Assembly: GCF_002257565.1 (NCBI RefSeq) | Contig: NZ_CP022736.1 | Span: forward strand, 1,178,001-1,242,000 | Reading direction: 5' to 3' | Source: Herbaspirillum sp. meg3 | Lineage (GTDB): Bacteria; Pseudomonadota; Gammaproteobacteria; Burkholderiales; Burkholderiaceae_D | DNA length: 64,000 nucleotides | Shown here: positions 26,825 to 35,644 of the stretch, in pieces | How positions within the stretch are numbered: the first letter of the stretch is position 1 | How the letters are laid out: the number at the start of each line of letters is the position of its first letter | Translations under genes and position numbers: made by a program | The notes under the pieces: model-generated | Seen by the model: only the letters and a program-made list of their open reading frames with translations | What the model was told of the DNA's origin: nothing | The model's database searches: none

Positions 26825-27286
26825 ATGAAAAACAGCCTCAAAACATTGTTCTTGCTTACCGTGACTGCATCTACTCTTGTCACCGCCGCCGCGCATGCGG
26901 ACGAGCCCGGTCGCCATCCGTTTTATGCCCACGCCCGCGCCGACTTGGATCAGGCACGTTGGTTGATTGACCATCGGCCGGGCGACAACTGGCAAATGGG
27001 ACGCAGCGAGCAGGTTGCTCTGCGCGAAATCGATCTGGCTGCACGCGATGTGACGCAATTGGGTATTGATGTCGGCAAGGACATGTTCCGCCCCGAACGT
27101 GCCGATGTGCATCCAGACCGCCGCGGCCGCCTGCACGATGCGGTAGCGACGCTGGAAAAGGCCCATCAGGATCTGGCGCATGAAGAAGACGACCCCCGGG
27201 TGCGCGGTTTGCAGCGGGATGCATTGCGTCATGTTGATATTGCCTTGCATGCGACCCAAGACGCTATCCGCGAAGCCGGGTACTAA
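26825..27286 (+). CDS. Secreted helical hypothetical protein
   Basis: A 153-aa periplasmic protein. The signal peptide is cleaved after AAHA (residue 25 or so). The mature part is helical and charged, with recurring Asp/Arg/His (HARADLDQARWLIDHR, LEKAHQDLAHEEDDPR, RDALRHVDIALHATQDAI), suggesting a helical bundle. AAAGGGAG precedes the ATG. No catalytic motif is recognised. A terminator follows at 27304. It may be co-transcribed with the tiny lipoprotein gene 87 bp upstream. Confidence 0.75.
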   Translation: MKNSLKTLFLLTVTASTLVTAAAHADEPGRHPFYAHARADLDQARWLIDHRPGDNWQMGRSEQVALREIDLAARDVTQLGIDVGKDMFRPERADVHPDRRGRLHDAVATLEKAHQDLAHEEDDPRVRGLQRDALRHVDIALHATQDAIREAGY

Positions 27287-27303
27287 GCCTTCCTTCTTTT
27301 GAG

Positions 27304-27348
27304 ATGCCCGCCGCAGCTTGACTATTGACTGTCACCGGCGGGCATTTT
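27304..27348 (+). terminator. Likely Rho-independent terminator
   Basis: Stem ATGCCCGCCG (27304-27313) with CGGCGGGCAT (27336-27345), a 22-nt loop, then TTTT. Confidence 0.6.
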
Positions 27349-27472
27349 CCTTTCCGAACGTCGCTCCTGAACTGCATTTTGTCCTGAACTCACGGCATTT
27401 CGTCGCATCCCGCTTGGCGCAACGCGCGCGTTTGCCGACACTGGCCTCCCGTTTCCCTCACGGAGGATAGTT

Positions 27473-27937
27473 ATGTCGCTCAGTCTGCTTAAGACCTTGC
27501 ACCTGCTCGGTGTTGTTCTCTTTCTCGGCAATATCATCGTCACTGCCTTCTGGAAAATCATGGCTGACCGCACGCGTGATCTGGCCGTGATCCGGTTCGC
27601 CGTGCGCGCGACCAACTGGGCCGACCTCGTTTTCACCTTTGGCGGTATTGTGCTGCTGGCCGTCGCCGGCGGAAAGATGGCCGCTCTGGAAGGCGGCCTG
27701 ATGCAAGCCGGCTGGCTGCATTGGGCTTACGGACTGTTCATCGTGACAGGTCTGTTGTGGGTAGGCATCCTGATCCCGGTGCAAAGGGCGCAGGCGCGTT
27801 TGCTGTATCCCTTGCCAAGCGAGGCGCAGATTCCTGCACGCTATTGGAGGCTGTCGGCAATCTGGGCCGTGGCGGGTTCGGTCGCTACCGTGCTGCCACT
27901 GGCGATTGTGTATCTGATGATTGCCAAGCCAATCTGA
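27473..27937 (+). CDS. DUF2269 integral membrane protein
   Basis: A 154-aa protein with four membrane helices. It starts LLKTLHLLGVVLFLGNIIVTAFWK, the DUF2269 hallmark with a conserved His and Gly, and continues RATNWADLVFTFGGIVLLAV, HWAYGLFIVTGLLWVGIL and a C-terminal helix. Topology is consistent with inner-membrane location. Function is unknown. GGAGG is upstream. It is convergent with the LytTR regulator, 9 bp apart. Confidence 0.88.
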   Translation: MSLSLLKTLHLLGVVLFLGNIIVTAFWKIMADRTRDLAVIRFAVRATNWADLVFTFGGIVLLAVAGGKMAALEGGLMQAGWLHWAYGLFIVTGLLWVGILIPVQRAQARLLYPLPSEAQIPARYWRLSAIWAVAGSVATVLPLAIVYLMIAKPI

Positions 27938-27946
27938 TGTGCATGC

Positions 27947-28759
27947 TCACATTTGCTTGAACAAATGGGTGAACAGGCGGCTGACAGCCAGTGTTTCCGG
28001 GCGTGCGCGCAGTCGCAGCGATAATTTCCCGGCTTCGTCGCGCTGGGCCGATTGTACCTGCGTAATGCGGACGATGGTGCCACGGTGGATCTGCCAGAAC
28101 TGATCGGAATCGAGCTGCGGAATCAACTCCTTGAGGCTGGTGCGGATCAGTGATTCGCTGTCGGCCGTGACAACGTTGACGTACTTGTCGGTGGCTTCAA
28201 AATAAATTACTTCCTCTATCGGAATCAGCTTGATCTGATTGCCGACGGCGGCGCGTATGATGCGCAGCCGCTCTTGTGCTGCAGGTGCCGGCGTGATGCT
28301 GCGCAATTGTTGCAGCACGCGTTCCATATCGTCACTGGTATTGCCGGGATTGCCGGTCTTGCGGTTTTGCGCCAGCCGGGCTTGCAGACGTTCTACCGTT
28401 TTTGCCAGACGCTCGTCGTTGGCCGGTTTGAGTACGTAGTCGATGGCCGCCTGTTCGAAAGCCTGAACGGCGTAGTCGTCATAGGCGGTAACGAACACCA
28501 GCAGAGGAAAGGATTGTCCCTCCGGCCATTCGTCGGCCAGTTCACGCGCGGCCTCCAGTCCGCTCTTTCCCGGCATTTTGATATCGAAGAAGACGATGTC
28601 CGGCTGCGCCGCCAGCGCATGATCGACCGCTTCGATGCCGTTGGTGGCGACACCGATAATCTCCAGCTCCGGCCACAGACGGCACAAGGCGGTAGACAAG
28701 GCGGCAGCGAGCAGGGCTTCGTCTTCAGCAATCAGAGCGCGGGTAGCGAGAGTGGTCAT
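27947..28759 (-). CDS. LytTR-family response regulator
   Basis: A 270-aa regulator. The receiver (about residues 1-125) has IAEDEALLA, phospho-acceptor in IVFFDIKMPGKSG and the Lys in YVLKPANDE. The LytTR DNA-binding domain (about 165-265) carries IPIEEVIYFEATDKYVNV and FWQIHRGTIVRITQV. It is encoded 14 bp after its kinase in a 2TM-LytS-LytTR operon. AlgR- and LytR-like systems of this layout often regulate envelope or exopolysaccharide genes, but no target is evident here. Confidence 0.93.
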   Translation of the reverse strand: MTTLATRALIAEDEALLAAALSTALCRLWPELEIIGVATNGIEAVDHALAAQPDIVFFDIKMPGKSGLEAARELADEWPEGQSFPLLVFVTAYDDYAVQAFEQAAIDYVLKPANDERLAKTVERLQARLAQNRKTGNPGNTSDDMERVLQQLRSITPAPAAQERLRIIRAAVGNQIKLIPIEEVIYFEATDKYVNVVTADSESLIRTSLKELIPQLDSDQFWQIHRGTIVRITQVQSAQRDEAGKLSLRLRARPETLAVSRLFTHLFKQM

Positions 28760-28773
28760 CGCGGCATCGTCCT

Positions 28774-29868
28774 TTATCGTGTCGGGTTGGGATCGAGCGC
28801 CGTGAGAGGTATCGTGATCTGCGCCACGGTACCTTCTGGGATATTGTGCGTCAGGGTCAATTCAGCCAGCGGGCCGTACAGTGCATCGAGGCGGGCGCGG
28901 ATATTTTCCAGGCCGAGGTGGATGCTTTCCGGCTTGTTGTAACTGGTGGTAGTACTGAGTCCCATGCCGGTGTCGAACACGCTCACAATCAGCATGCCGT
29001 CATGCACGTTGACGCGCACGGTGCAATCGCCGCCTTCTACTTTGGGTTCGAGACCGTGGCGTATCGCGTTCTCGACCAGCGGCTGCAGCAGCATCGGCGC
29101 GATCGGCGTGGACTTGAGTTCATCCGGCAATTGCAGGCTGTAGGTCAGGCGCAAGCCCATGCGCAGTGACATCAGGCCAAGGTAGGCCTTGGTCAGTTCA
29201 AACTCCTGTCCGAGCGAGGTCTGGGTGCTGCGCGAGGTCGACAGCGTGGCGCGCAGGTAGTGGATCAGTTGATCCAGCATTTGCTGGGCACGGATGGGTT
29301 CGGTGGAAATCAGGGTTTGCAGTGTCGCCAGCGTGTTGAACAGCATGTGCGGCTCGATCTGCGCTTGCAGCATCTGCAACTGCGCCTGGACGGCCTGCTT
29401 TTCGATGATGACGTTGCGGGCTGCCAGTGCCGCCATCTTTTCGCGATTCCAGTAAAACAGCGTCGCGCCAACGCAGACCAGCAAGATCAACACGATGATG
29501 CCGATCGTGTTGTTGGCCTGGCTCAGTGTGAACCATTCGATTGGCCGCCCGATCAGTGCGCTGGCGATGGCATTGCCGATGAAAAACGACAGCGGTGCAA
29601 AAATCAGCAGCATGAGGAAAAAACCGGGCTTGTTCGGCTCGTCTTTACCCCATAAAAAAATGCGGCCGCAGTCGATCAGCACCATGGCGGTAGTGCCGAT
29701 ACACATCGAGAACACCAGGTTCTCGACAAAGCCGGCGCCGATGCGCATGAGATACGTGACCACCACTGCGCACAGCAGGTTGATGATCACGGTCGGCACC
29801 AGCCCGCGTAGCAATTCCGGTGCGATGAGAGATAAGCGTGAAGCGAAGGTTGTTGCGGTAGTGGTCAT
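28774..29868 (-). CDS. LytS/AlgZ-type sensor histidine kinase
   Basis: A 364-aa membrane kinase. Four hydrophobic segments lie in residues 20-160, then a coiled coil (KMAALAARNVIIEKQAVQAQ). The His_kinase domain has QIEPHMLFNTLATLQTLI with the phospho-acceptor His, and HATPase_c has LVENAIRHGLEP and SVFDTGMGL. The start is the ATG at 29868, because its first bases overlap the stop of the 2TM gene (ATGA). The frame is open far upstream on this strand, but that part is antisense to ugpQ and not coding. Met replaces the usual Phe in the PHFLFN core. Confidence 0.9.
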   Translation of the reverse strand: MTTTATTFASRLSLIAPELLRGLVPTVIINLLCAVVVTYLMRIGAGFVENLVFSMCIGTTAMVLIDCGRIFLWGKDEPNKPGFFLMLLIFAPLSFFIGNAIASALIGRPIEWFTLSQANNTIGIIVLILLVCVGATLFYWNREKMAALAARNVIIEKQAVQAQLQMLQAQIEPHMLFNTLATLQTLISTEPIRAQQMLDQLIHYLRATLSTSRSTQTSLGQEFELTKAYLGLMSLRMGLRLTYSLQLPDELKSTPIAPMLLQPLVENAIRHGLEPKVEGGDCTVRVNVHDGMLIVSVFDTGMGLSTTTSYNKPESIHLGLENIRARLDALYGPLAELTLTHNIPEGTVAQITIPLTALDPNPTR

Positions 29869-30158
29869 TGCCGGTGATTTTTCAATTCCTGTTCGATCAT
29901 GCGTTGTTTCCATGCCGGGGGCAGCCGCATGAATACTTTCAAGCCGTGAAATAGTAACCCGATTCCCCATCCCAGTAACGGGCCGGCCACCCAGAATGGC
30001 TGGTGCGCTTGCATGTGCGTCTGCAGCAGATTCAGGGTGATCAGGCCGGCGTTGACCAGCAGATAGATGCCAAGATGGGCGAAGAAGCCGAGCTTGCGCT
30101 CGACGCGCCGGGTAGCGTCGGTCAGGACCGTATCGGATGATGGAGAAGATGCTGGCAT
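29865..30158 (-). CDS. 2TM-domain protein upstream of the LytS kinase
   Basis: A 97-aa protein with the 2TM domain pattern: RRVERKLGFFAHLGIYLLVNAGLITLNLL (helix one) and HQPFWVAGPLLGWGIGLLFHGLKVFM (helix two), with a basic cytoplasmic tail. GAGGAATCACC precedes the ATG. It overlaps the kinase by 4 bp, so translation is coupled and the small protein is probably an accessory of the signalling system. This gene arrangement recurs with LytTR systems. Confidence 0.85.
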   Translation of the reverse strand: MPASSPSSDTVLTDATRRVERKLGFFAHLGIYLLVNAGLITLNLLQTHMQAHQPFWVAGPLLGWGIGLLFHGLKVFMRLPPAWKQRMIEQELKNHRQ

Positions 30159-30315
30159 GGTGATTCCTCGTTGCAGGGATAACGGCATGATGCGCTGCTG
30201 ATCGTGACGGAGACAGTGGTTTGCGACGAAGCGTCAAAATCCCAGCACGAAGTGCTGCCAAGCTGCGCGCCTCGGCATAGAATGGCGGCAACAAATTTTT
30301 TGCACGGAGAAAAAC

Positions 30316-31077
30316 ATGTGGCCATACCCAAAAGTTGCAGCACATCGTGGTGGCGGCACGCTCGCCCCTGAGAACACGCTGGCGGCGTTTCGCTGCGGCA
30401 TGGAGTACGGTTTCAGGGCAGTGGAGTTTGATGTCATGCTGACCGGCGACGAGCAAGCCATCCTGATGCACGATCCTGTGTTCGGCCGCACGCTGCCGGG
30501 CGAAGGCAAGATTGCGGAACACACGCTGCAGGATTTGCAGAAGCTGGATGCAGGTGGCTGGCATAGCCCGAAATACGCCGGGGAGCCGATCTGCACACTG
30601 GCGCAGGTGCTGGAGTTCTGCCGCAGCAATGGCATCTGGATGAATATTGAAATCAAGCCGGCTGGAGAAGCCTACGCGGTGCGTACCGGCGAAGTTGCCG
30701 GCGAAGCCGTGGCGCGCTTTTTTGCTGACGAGATCACCGCACATGTGCCGGGACAGAATGATCGCAGCTTGCCCTTGTTTTCTTCGTTTTCTTTCGATGC
30801 GTTGATGGCGGCCAAGCGCACCGCCCCGGGTATTCCACGTGGCTTTCTGGTCGATAAGATTCCCGCTGACTGGGAACAGCGTTTGCAGGCCCTGGATGCA
30901 GTGGCGCTGCACACCAGCCACAAGAATTTGACGCCGGAACTGGCGCAGGCAGTGAAACAGGCTGGATATGGTTTATTCTGCTACACCGTCAATGACCCGG
31001 CACGCGCAGAAGAAATTCTGGGCTGGGGCGTGGATGGATTTTGTACGGATCGGATTGATCTGATCGGTCCCGCATAG
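30316..31077 (+). CDS. ugpQ: Glycerophosphodiester phosphodiesterase
   Basis: A 253-aa cytoplasmic enzyme hydrolysing glycerophosphodiesters to glycerol-3-phosphate and an alcohol. GDPD motifs are AAHRGGGTLAPENTLAAF (His17-ish catalytic, with Glu of PENT) and VEFDVMLTGDEQAILMHDP (metal ligands Glu, Asp and second His). A NIEIKP segment and a late GFCTDRIDLI strand complete the TIM barrel. No signal peptide is seen, so it is UgpQ- rather than GlpQ-like. It stands divergent from the 2TM-LytS-LytTR operon. Confidence 0.93.
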   Translation: MWPYPKVAAHRGGGTLAPENTLAAFRCGMEYGFRAVEFDVMLTGDEQAILMHDPVFGRTLPGEGKIAEHTLQDLQKLDAGGWHSPKYAGEPICTLAQVLEFCRSNGIWMNIEIKPAGEAYAVRTGEVAGEAVARFFADEITAHVPGQNDRSLPLFSSFSFDALMAAKRTAPGIPRGFLVDKIPADWEQRLQALDAVALHTSHKNLTPELAQAVKQAGYGLFCYTVNDPARAEEILGWGVDGFCTDRIDLIGPA

Positions 31078-31137
31078 GAAGAACATCGAAACACCGAAAT
31101 AACCAAAAAAGACGAAACATAGAGGGAAGCAGTAATC

Positions 31138-31689
31138 ATGAAAACCAAAGGCATGCTTTGCATGCTGACGGCTGCGGCCGTCATCACCATCGCCATTACC
31201 GGCAACGCTCGCGCACAGCAGGGAAATTCCCAGGGAAGCAGCCAGCACAAATATACCGACGACGCTATCGTCCGTGATCTGAAGGCCGGCAAGCTGACCG
31301 TGCGTGAAGCGCAAATCCTGCAGCAGCGGAACGATCAGGCTGCGGCAAAAACAGCGCCTAAAGCCGCTGCTCCTGCCAATGCACCAAAATCGACTGCAAA
31401 AAAGACGCATGCGGCCAAACCGGTAACGTCCGTAAAGTCGGGTAAAGCCGGGAAGGACGTCAAGAAAAAAGGCAAGGCGCCCGTCAAGCATCTGACCAGT
31501 ACACATGCCAAACACGGCCTGCACGCCCCGAAGAGCAGCGCGAAAACCAAGCCGCAACATGCAACGGCCAAGGGCGAACCGTCCAAGGCAGTCAAACCGG
31601 CAAAGAAGAAGGATAAGTCCGAGAAAGATAAGACTGCCACCAGAAAGCCGGAGCCAGTCCGCAAAACTGCGGTGAAATACATCAGGTAA
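31138..31689 (+). CDS. Secreted Lys/Ala-rich basic protein
   Basis: A 183-aa protein with a signal peptide ending around GNARA (residues 1-26). After a short acidic segment (KYTDDAIVRDLKAGKLTVREAQILQQRN) the remaining 120 residues are a low-complexity, strongly cationic stretch of Lys, Ala, Pro, Ser and His. It is probably disordered and could bind nucleic acid, LPS or peptidoglycan. The gene follows ugpQ by 60 bp. No family is recognised; composition rather than homology describes it. Confidence 0.7.
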   Translation: MKTKGMLCMLTAAAVITIAITGNARAQQGNSQGSSQHKYTDDAIVRDLKAGKLTVREAQILQQRNDQAAAKTAPKAAAPANAPKSTAKKTHAAKPVTSVKSGKAGKDVKKKGKAPVKHLTSTHAKHGLHAPKSSAKTKPQHATAKGEPSKAVKPAKKKDKSEKDKTATRKPEPVRKTAVKYIR

Positions 31690-31864
31690 TTCCTGAATAG
31701 ACGGCGCGCACGCAACGCTTAAAATGTGTCAACGCGAATCGAAAGCACAGCGTTAAAGACGCACAGGTGGTCGTATGTCAGAACGGATTCGCCGAAATGA
31801 CGTGGCGGATCTTGGATAACAAATCGTCAGCGCACTTGTAGTGAACCAACTTAAGAGGAAAAAG

Positions 31865-32095
31865 ATGAAACTGAATAAATTACTGGCAGCAGTCCTGGTC
31901 GCCGCTTTCGCAATGCCTGTTCTGGCTCAGAACGCTCCTGCAGCAGCTCCGGGTGCTCCAGCAGCAACTGCACCAGCGGCAGCGCCGGCCGCAAAGCCAG
32001 CACATTCCAAGCACAAGAAACACGCCAAGAAGCACAAAAAGCACAAGAAACACGCCAAGAAGAGCAAGAACAGCAAGCTGTATCAAGGCGCCTGA
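31865..32095 (+). CDS. Small secreted Ala/Pro then His/Lys-rich protein
   Basis: A 76-aa protein. A signal peptide (residues 1-21) ends in VLAQ, then about 25 residues of Ala/Pro and a KHKKHAKK-type repeat (KHSKHKKHAKKHKKHKKHAKKS, residues about 48-69). The polycationic tail resembles acid-shock (Asr-like) proteins in composition only. AGAGGAAAAAG precedes the ATG. It is separated by 175 bp from the other cationic secreted protein and ends in a terminator-bearing 3' region. Confidence 0.75.
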   Translation: MKLNKLLAAVLVAAFAMPVLAQNAPAAAPGAPAATAPAAAPAAKPAHSKHKKHAKKHKKHKKHAKKSKNSKLYQGA

Positions 32096-32192
32096 TTTAC
32101 CGGAGGGGGTTTTAGCCACGCAAGCCTTGATGGGGCCAGGTCGGAAGGAAACGAGGCCGGTCTGATTCAGGTTGCAGGTTGACATCACCATT

Positions 32193-32225
32193 AACCCGTT
32201 TGGAGCGATCCGAACGGGTTTTTTT
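32193..32225 (+). terminator. Rho-independent terminator
   Basis: AACCCGTT (32193-32200) pairs with AACGGGTT (32213-32220), followed by a T-run to 32225. It gives the His/Lys-rich gene a 3' UTR of about 125 nt. Confidence 0.9.
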
Positions 32226-32284
32226 GCGTCCGTATTGGCGTTTGCACATCAAGACATGCCCCGGGAGCGTTGCCGACCATGATC

Positions 32285-32308
32285 GTGATAGGGCTTATCA
32301 CGTATAAT
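32285..32308 (+). promoter_or_regulatory. alaS -10 element with adjoining inverted repeat
   Basis: A consensus TATAAT (32303-32308) lies 51 bp before alaS. A perfect inverted repeat, GTGATA (32285-32290) and TATCAC (32296-32301), abuts it in the spacer region. No clear -35 box is seen. Confidence 0.5.
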
Positions 32309-32358
32309 CACCGGTTCGCAACATCTTTTTTGCACCGTTTTCTTTACCGTCCTCGAAC

Positions 32359-34983
32359 ATGAACTCAGCCGAAATCCGCGACAAGTTTTTGAAATTCTTT
32401 GAATCCAAGGGACATACCGTCGTCCGTTCGTCCAGCCTTGTGCCTGGCAACGACCCGACCTTGTTATTTACCAATTCCGGCATGGTGCAGTTCAAGGACG
32501 TGTTCCTCGGCACCGACAAGCGCAATTACGTGCGCGCCACCTCCGTGCAGCGCTGCCTGCGCGCCGGCGGCAAGCACAACGATCTGGAAAACGTCGGCTA
32601 CACCGCACGTCACCACACCTTCTTCGAAATGCTGGGAAACTGGTCTTTCGGCGACTATTTCAAGCACGACTCGCTGGTCTGGGCCTGGGAGCTGCTGACC
32701 AAGGTCTACGGCCTGCCGGCTGAAAAGCTGTGGGCGACCGTCTACGAAACCGACGATGAAGCCTACGATATCTGGCACAAGGTCATCGGCCTGCCGAAAG
32801 AGCGCATCGTGCGCATCGGCGACAACAAGGGCGCACCTTACGCCTCCGACAACTTCTGGCAGATGGCTGACACCGGCCCGTGCGGTCCTTGCTCGGAAAT
32901 CTTCTACGACCACGGTCCTGATGTCTGGGGCGGTCCTCCGGGCAGCCCGGAGCAAGATGGCGACCGCTACATCGAAATCTGGAACAACGTGTTTATGCAG
33001 TTCGACCGCCAGATCGATCCGAAGACCGGCGAAGCCACGCTGACACCGCTGCCGGCGCCTTGCGTCGATACCGGCATGGGCCTGGAGCGTCTGGCTGCGA
33101 TTTTGCAGCACGTGCACAGCAACTACGAGATCGACCTGTTCCAGCGCCTGATCAAGGCCGCTGCACGCGAAACCAACATCACTGATCTGGAAAACAACTC
33201 GCTGAAGGTCATCGCCGACCATATCCGCGCAACTTCCTTCCTGATCGTCGACGGCGTGATCCCCGGTAATGAAGGCCGCGGCTATGTGCTGCGCCGTATC
33301 ATCCGCCGCGCACTGCGTCACGGCCACAAGCTGGGCCAGACTCAGCCGTTCTTCTACAAGCTGGTCAAGGATCTGGTCGCCGAAATGGGCGCCGCTTATC
33401 CGGAACTGCCGGAAGCCGCATCGCGTGTCGAACAAGTCCTCAAGCAGGAAGAAGAACGTTTCGGCGAAACGCTGGAACACGGCATGAAGATCCTCGAAGC
33501 AGCGCTGGCCAAGAACGCCACCAAGCTCGACGGCGAAACTGCTTTCACGCTGTACGACACCTACGGTTTCCCGCTGGATCTGACCGCCGACATTTGCCGC
33601 GAGCGCAATGTTGAGTTGGACGAAGCTGGTTTCGCGACCGCTATGGAACGCCAGAAATCGACGGCGCGTGCCGCGGGTAAATTCAAGATGGCTGCCGGTA
33701 TCGAATACAGCGGCGACAAGACCAAGTTCGTCGGTTACGACGCGCTGGCCCAGCAATCCAAGGTTGTTGCCCTGTACGTTGATGGCAGCGCGGTTACCAA
33801 GATCGAAGCCGGTCAAGATGCCATCGTCGTGCTCGACACAACACCGTTTTATGCAGAATCCGGCGGCCAGGCAGGCGATGCCGGTGCGTTGGAATCGTCG
33901 GGCGCACTGTTTGCCGTGGCCGACACGCAAAAGATCCAGCCGGAAGTATTCGGTCATCACGGCAACCTGATCAAGGGCTCGCTGTCGGTGGGCGATGCCG
34001 TGGAAGCCAAGGTCGATGCAGAGCAGCGTGCGCAAACCATGCGCAACCACTCGGCAACCCATCTCATGCACAAAGCACTGCGTGAAGTGCTGGGCAGCCA
34101 CGTGTCGCAAAAGGGTTCTCTGGTCGACGCCGACAAGACGCGTTTCGACTTCAGCCACAATGCGCCGGTCACAGCCGAGGAAATCCGTCGTGTCGAAGAG
34201 ATCGTTAATCGCGAAATCCTCGCCAATGCAGCGACCGAAGCCAAGCTGATGGGTTTTGACGATGCCGTCAGTGCAGGCGCGATGGCCTTGTTCGGTGAAA
34301 AGTACGGCGACGAAGTGCGTGTGTTGTCGATCGGTTCTTCGCGTGAACTGTGCGGTGGTACGCACGTCTCCCGCACCGGAGATATCGGCCTGTTCAAGAT
34401 CGTGGCCGAAGGCGGCGTTGCAGCAGGTATCCGTCGTGTCGAAGCCGTTACCGGTGAAAACGCACTGGCGCTGGTGCAATCGCTCAGCAATCGCGTCAAC
34501 GAAGCCGCTGCGGCATTGAAGGCGCAACCGGAAGAATTGATTCAGCGTATTGCTCAAGTGCAAGATCACGTCAAATCGCTGGAAAAGGAGCTGACCGCAC
34601 TGAAGTCCAAGCTGGCCTCCAGTCAAGGCGATGAGTTGCTGACGCAAGCCGTCGACGTCAATGGCATCAAGGTGCTGGCAGCGACGCTGGAAGGCGCCGA
34701 CGTCACCGCACTGCGCGAAACCATGGACAAGCTCAAAGACAAGCTGAAGACAGCCGCCATCGTGCTGGCATCGGTCAAGGACGGCAAGGTCAGCCTGATC
34801 GCCGGCGTGACTGCGGATGCAACATCCAAGGTCAAGGCTGGCGACCTGGTCAACTTTGTCGCACAGCAAGTCGGTGGCAAGGGTGGCGGACGTCCCGACA
34901 TGGCACAAGCCGGCGGCACCGATCCGAGTGGTTTGCCGAAGGCGCTGGAAGGCGTCGCGGCCTGGGTCGGCACCAAGGCTTAA
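32359..34983 (+). CDS. alaS: Alanine--tRNA ligase
   Basis: An 874-aa class II aminoacyl-tRNA synthetase. The N-terminal catalytic domain starts SAEIRDKFLKFFESKGHT, with class II motif 2 around RHHTFFEMLGNWSFGDY and motif 3 around GRGYVLRRIIRRALRHG. The editing domain has zinc-ligand motifs HSATHLMHKAL (near residue 565) and CGGTHVSRTG (near 667). A C-terminal C-Ala domain follows (QVGGKGGGRPDMAQAGG). Length equals the family norm. It is followed 14 bp later by the Nudix gene. Confidence 0.98.
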   Translation: MNSAEIRDKFLKFFESKGHTVVRSSSLVPGNDPTLLFTNSGMVQFKDVFLGTDKRNYVRATSVQRCLRAGGKHNDLENVGYTARHHTFFEMLGNWSFGDYFKHDSLVWAWELLTKVYGLPAEKLWATVYETDDEAYDIWHKVIGLPKERIVRIGDNKGAPYASDNFWQMADTGPCGPCSEIFYDHGPDVWGGPPGSPEQDGDRYIEIWNNVFMQFDRQIDPKTGEATLTPLPAPCVDTGMGLERLAAILQHVHSNYEIDLFQRLIKAAARETNITDLENNSLKVIADHIRATSFLIVDGVIPGNEGRGYVLRRIIRRALRHGHKLGQTQPFFYKLVKDLVAEMGAAYPELPEAASRVEQVLKQEEERFGETLEHGMKILEAALAKNATKLDGETAFTLYDTYGFPLDLTADICRERNVELDEAGFATAMERQKSTARAAGKFKMAAGIEYSGDKTKFVGYDALAQQSKVVALYVDGSAVTKIEAGQDAIVVLDTTPFYAESGGQAGDAGALESSGALFAVADTQKIQPEVFGHHGNLIKGSLSVGDAVEAKVDAEQRAQTMRNHSATHLMHKALREVLGSHVSQKGSLVDADKTRFDFSHNAPVTAEEIRRVEEIVNREILANAATEAKLMGFDDAVSAGAMALFGEKYGDEVRVLSIGSSRELCGGTHVSRTGDIGLFKIVAEGGVAAGIRRVEAVTGENALALVQSLSNRVNEAAAALKAQPEELIQRIAQVQDHVKSLEKELTALKSKLASSQGDELLTQAVDVNGIKVLAATLEGADVTALRETMDKLKDKLKTAAIVLASVKDGKVSLIAGVTADATSKVKAGDLVNFVAQQVGGKGGGRPDMAQAGGTDPSGLPKALEGVAAWVGTKA

Positions 34984-34997
34984 GGGGTATTAACGTC

Positions 34998-35549
34998 GTG
35001 AGCGACTTCAAGTTCTGTCCTGTCTGCGCTACGTCGCTGGTCATGCGTGCGGATGAACAAGAGGCAGGCAAGCTGCGGCTTGCCTGTCCCGACGGCCATT
35101 GGACGCATTGGGATAACCCTTTGCCGGTACTGGCGGGCTTAGTCGAGATCAACGGCAAGATGTTGCTGGCACGCAATGCGGCGTGGGCGGAAGGCCGGTT
35201 TGCACTGATCACCGGCTTCATGGAGCGGGACGAGACTCCGGAACAAGGCATCGCACGAGAAATCAAAGAAGAAACCAATCTCGATGCCAACCAGATCACC
35301 TTGATCGGCGTTTACGAGTTCATGCGCAAGAATGAATTGATCATTGCGTATCACGTCAAGGCGACGGGTGAGATCAAGCTGTCTCCGGAATTGCTGGAGT
35401 ACCGCCTGGTGGCGCCACCGGACTTGCGGCCTTGGCCGGCAGGGACGGGATACGCGGTGGCAGACTGGATGCGGCTTCATGATTTGCCGGTGCAGTTTGT
35501 CGAGTTTGCCGGTTCATCCACTCCGCTAGTTTCTCCTGCACAACCTTAG
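34998..35549 (+). CDS. Zinc-ribbon Nudix hydrolase
   Basis: A 183-aa protein. The N-terminal ribbon has CPVCATSL and CPDGHWTHWDNP. The Nudix box GFMERDETPEQGIAREIKEETN (residues about 76-97) follows the GX5EX7REUXEEXGU pattern except that Asn replaces the last Gly. The domain order resembles NudC-type pyrophosphohydrolases (NADH or capped RNA), but it is shorter than NudC, so the substrate is uncertain. The start is GTG at 34998, in a ribosome-site context GGGGTATTAACGTC. It is probably co-transcribed with alaS. Confidence 0.85.
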   Translation: MSDFKFCPVCATSLVMRADEQEAGKLRLACPDGHWTHWDNPLPVLAGLVEINGKMLLARNAAWAEGRFALITGFMERDETPEQGIAREIKEETNLDANQITLIGVYEFMRKNELIIAYHVKATGEIKLSPELLEYRLVAPPDLRPWPAGTGYAVADWMRLHDLPVQFVEFAGSSTPLVSPAQP

Positions 35550-35644
35550 TGCGCTAAATACAACAGAGTATGTTGCGACGCACCAACAAGGTTCATGTTG
35601 GAGTAGAATTCTTGAACGATCACTAGGAATTTTAGATTCACAGT

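Noticed and set aside
28774..30921. A 715-codon version of the LytS-type kinase
   Set aside because: The first 351 codons are antisense to ugpQ and the 2TM gene region; the ATGA overlap at 29865-29868 marks the real start.
32131..32160. A second SRP-like core (CAGGTCGGAAGGAA) after the His/Lys-rich gene
   Set aside because: It shares the GGAAGGAA core with the 4.5S RNA tip, but the flanks do not form the long outer stem and the true 4.5S RNA gene is at 61006-61112. Treated as chance within a 3' UTR.
32464..34908. Long open frame antisense to alaS (about 814 codons)
   Set aside because: It exactly mirrors a highly conserved gene, has no ribosome site and its translation is rich in His, Gln and Phe in a pattern typical of antisense frames in GC-rich genes.
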